Source of the DNA: Betaproteobacteria bacterium
Lineage (GTDB): Bacteria; Pseudomonadota; Gammaproteobacteria; Burkholderiales; Casimicrobiaceae
Direction of reading: 5' to 3'
Length of the DNA: 64,000 nucleotides
NCBI GenBank assembly: GCA_016720425.1
Contig: JADKKQ010000005.1
Coordinates: forward strand, 186,001-250,000
Below, one piece after another: positions 63,229 through 64,000 of the stretch. How positions within the stretch are numbered: position 1 is the stretch's first letter; each line of letters starts with the position of its first letter. Below the pieces are notes generated by a model that was not told where the DNA came from, made no database searches, and saw nothing but the letters and a program-made list of their open reading frames with translations. The translations under genes and the position numbers were made by a program.

Positions 63229-64000
63229 CTAAAGCATCCGGTCCAGCGCCTGCTCGAGGCTCCCGACCGTGCGCTCGATGTTCTGCAGCTTGTCGAGGCC
63301 GAACAGGCCGATGCGGAAACTGCGGAAATCCGCGGGCTCGTCGCATTGCAGCGGCACGCCGGCGGCGGTCTGCAGGCCCTGGGCGAGGAATTTGCGGCCC
63401 GAATGGATGTCCGGATCGTCGGTGTAGCTGACCACCACGCCGGGCGCCTCGAAGCCCTCCGCGGCGACGCTGCGGAAGCCCTTGCGGACCAGCAGCGCGC
63501 GCACCTTGGCGCCGAGCTCCTGCTGCTCGGCGCGCGCGCGCTCGAAGCCATGGCGGCGGATTTCGATCATCGTGTCGCGCAGCCGCTTCAGCCCATCGGT
63601 CGGCAAGGTGCCGTGATAGGCGTGGCCGCCACCAAGGTACGCATCCATGATCTGCTGCCACTTGCGCAGGTCGAGGGCGAAGCTGGTGCCGGTCGTCGCG
63701 GCGAGCCGGGTCTTCGCGCGCTCGCTCAGCATGACCAGCGCGCAGCAGGGCGATGAACTCCACCCCTTCTGCGGCGCGCTGATCAGGACGTCGACACCGG
63801 TCGCGGTCATGTCGACCCAGATCGCGCCCGAAGCGACGCAGTCGAGGACGAACAGGCCGCCGCCGGCGTGCACCGCGTCCGCCACGGCCCGCAGATAGGG
63901 ATCGGGCAGCATCATGCCGGAGGCGGTCTCGACGTGCGGCGCGAAGACGAGGTCGGGCTGCCGCGCCCGGATGGTGGCGACCACCTCGTCGAGCGGCGGC
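63229..64000 (-). CDS. Class V PLP-dependent aminotransferase, 3' part (gene runs off the window)
   Basis: About 257 residues of the C-terminal part are visible; the 5' end lies beyond base 64000. The PLP-Lys motif is SAPQKGWSSSPCCALVMLSE, preceded by GLFVLDCVASGAIWVDMTAT with the conserved Asp. C-terminal features are GHAYHGTLPTDGLKRLRDTM and FRIGLFGLDKLQNIERTVGS. This matches the alanine-glyoxylate/serine-pyruvate aminotransferase group. The exact substrate cannot be told. Confidence 0.85.
   Translation of the reverse strand, partial: PPLDEVVATIRARQPDLVFAPHVETASGMMLPDPYLRAVADAVHAGGGLFVLDCVASGAIWVDMTATGVDVLISAPQKGWSSSPCCALVMLSERAKTRLAATTGTSFALDLRKWQQIMDAYLGGGHAYHGTLPTDGLKRLRDTMIEIRRHGFERARAEQQELGAKVRALLVRKGFRSVAAEGFEAPGVVVSYTDDPDIHSGRKFLAQGLQTAAGVPLQCDEPADFRSFRIGLFGLDKLQNIERTVGSLEQALDRML

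Overview
The window is a very GC-rich (about 70% by eye) chromosomal segment, almost all ordinary coding DNA. Gene content points to a betaproteobacterium, probably near Burkholderiales/Rhodocyclales: a betaproteobacterial proteasome homologue (BPH), the sigma factor/DUF3619/DUF3106 operon, a cbb3 oxidase locus with an Fnr-type regulator, exosortase H, and ilvBNC followed by psd-pssA. Convergent gaps carry REP-like palindromes of the GTGGGAGCGGCTTCAGCCGC type, which also occur in gammaproteobacteria, and ExbB-ExbD-ExbD-TonB resembles xanthomonad arrangements. I see no transposase, prophage, CRISPR array, tRNA or rRNA.

Layout. 1-4.4 kb: end of a TonB-dependent receptor, then exbB-exbD-exbD-tonB, closed by a 27-bp perfect hairpin. 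4.4-6.2 kb (minus): ECF sigma factor, small membrane protein and DUF6249 protein. 6.5-11.5 kb: gspD-gspE-gspF, a partial type II secretion set. 11.6-15.7 kb: queG, tsaE, an amidase, exosortase H and its membrane partner. 15.7-19 kb: a PilZ-type protein divergent from a MerR-type regulator with a degenerate cobalamin domain. 19-21 kb (minus): BPH-hslO-hslR, a compact proteostasis operon. 21-25 kb (minus): proS, lytic transglycosylase, gluQ and a universal stress protein.

25.2-35.7 kb is a complete cbb3 oxidase island: ccoI, ccoS, ccoNOQP, ccoG, ccoH, an unknown Cys-tailed membrane protein, fnr and a TauE/SafE-like membrane protein. Three FNR boxes lie in it. 35.7-42.1 kb holds an unknown protein, a GIN-domain protein, a gamma-carbonic-anhydrase-like protein, ppa, a DMT permease, an RDD protein and the sigma/DUF3619/DUF3106 operon.

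42.4-56.8 kb is dominated by metabolism. ilvB-ilvN-ilvC makes branched-chain precursors, psd and pssA make phosphatidylethanolamine, and a minus-strand GT-C/DMT/GT2 trio looks like a lipid-linked glycosylation module. A leucine-rich, apparently leaderless leader peptide precedes two different 2-isopropylmalate synthases in tandem, followed by malate synthase.

56.8-61 kb (minus) is a tungsten-type aldehyde oxidoreductase cluster: Fe-S subunit, AOR catalytic subunit, FAD subunit and MoaD-like protein. It is divergent from a ribosome hibernation factor across a TTGAC-N4-GTCAA palindrome. The window ends with an unknown protein, a PfkB kinase and a truncated class V aminotransferase. The recurrent theme is low-oxygen physiology (cbb3, Fnr, USP, AOR, hibernation) linked by Fnr-type sites. 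The most unusual local findings are the leu leader with tandem leuA genes, the rebuilt ilvN start, and the BPH-Hsp33-Hsp15 operon.
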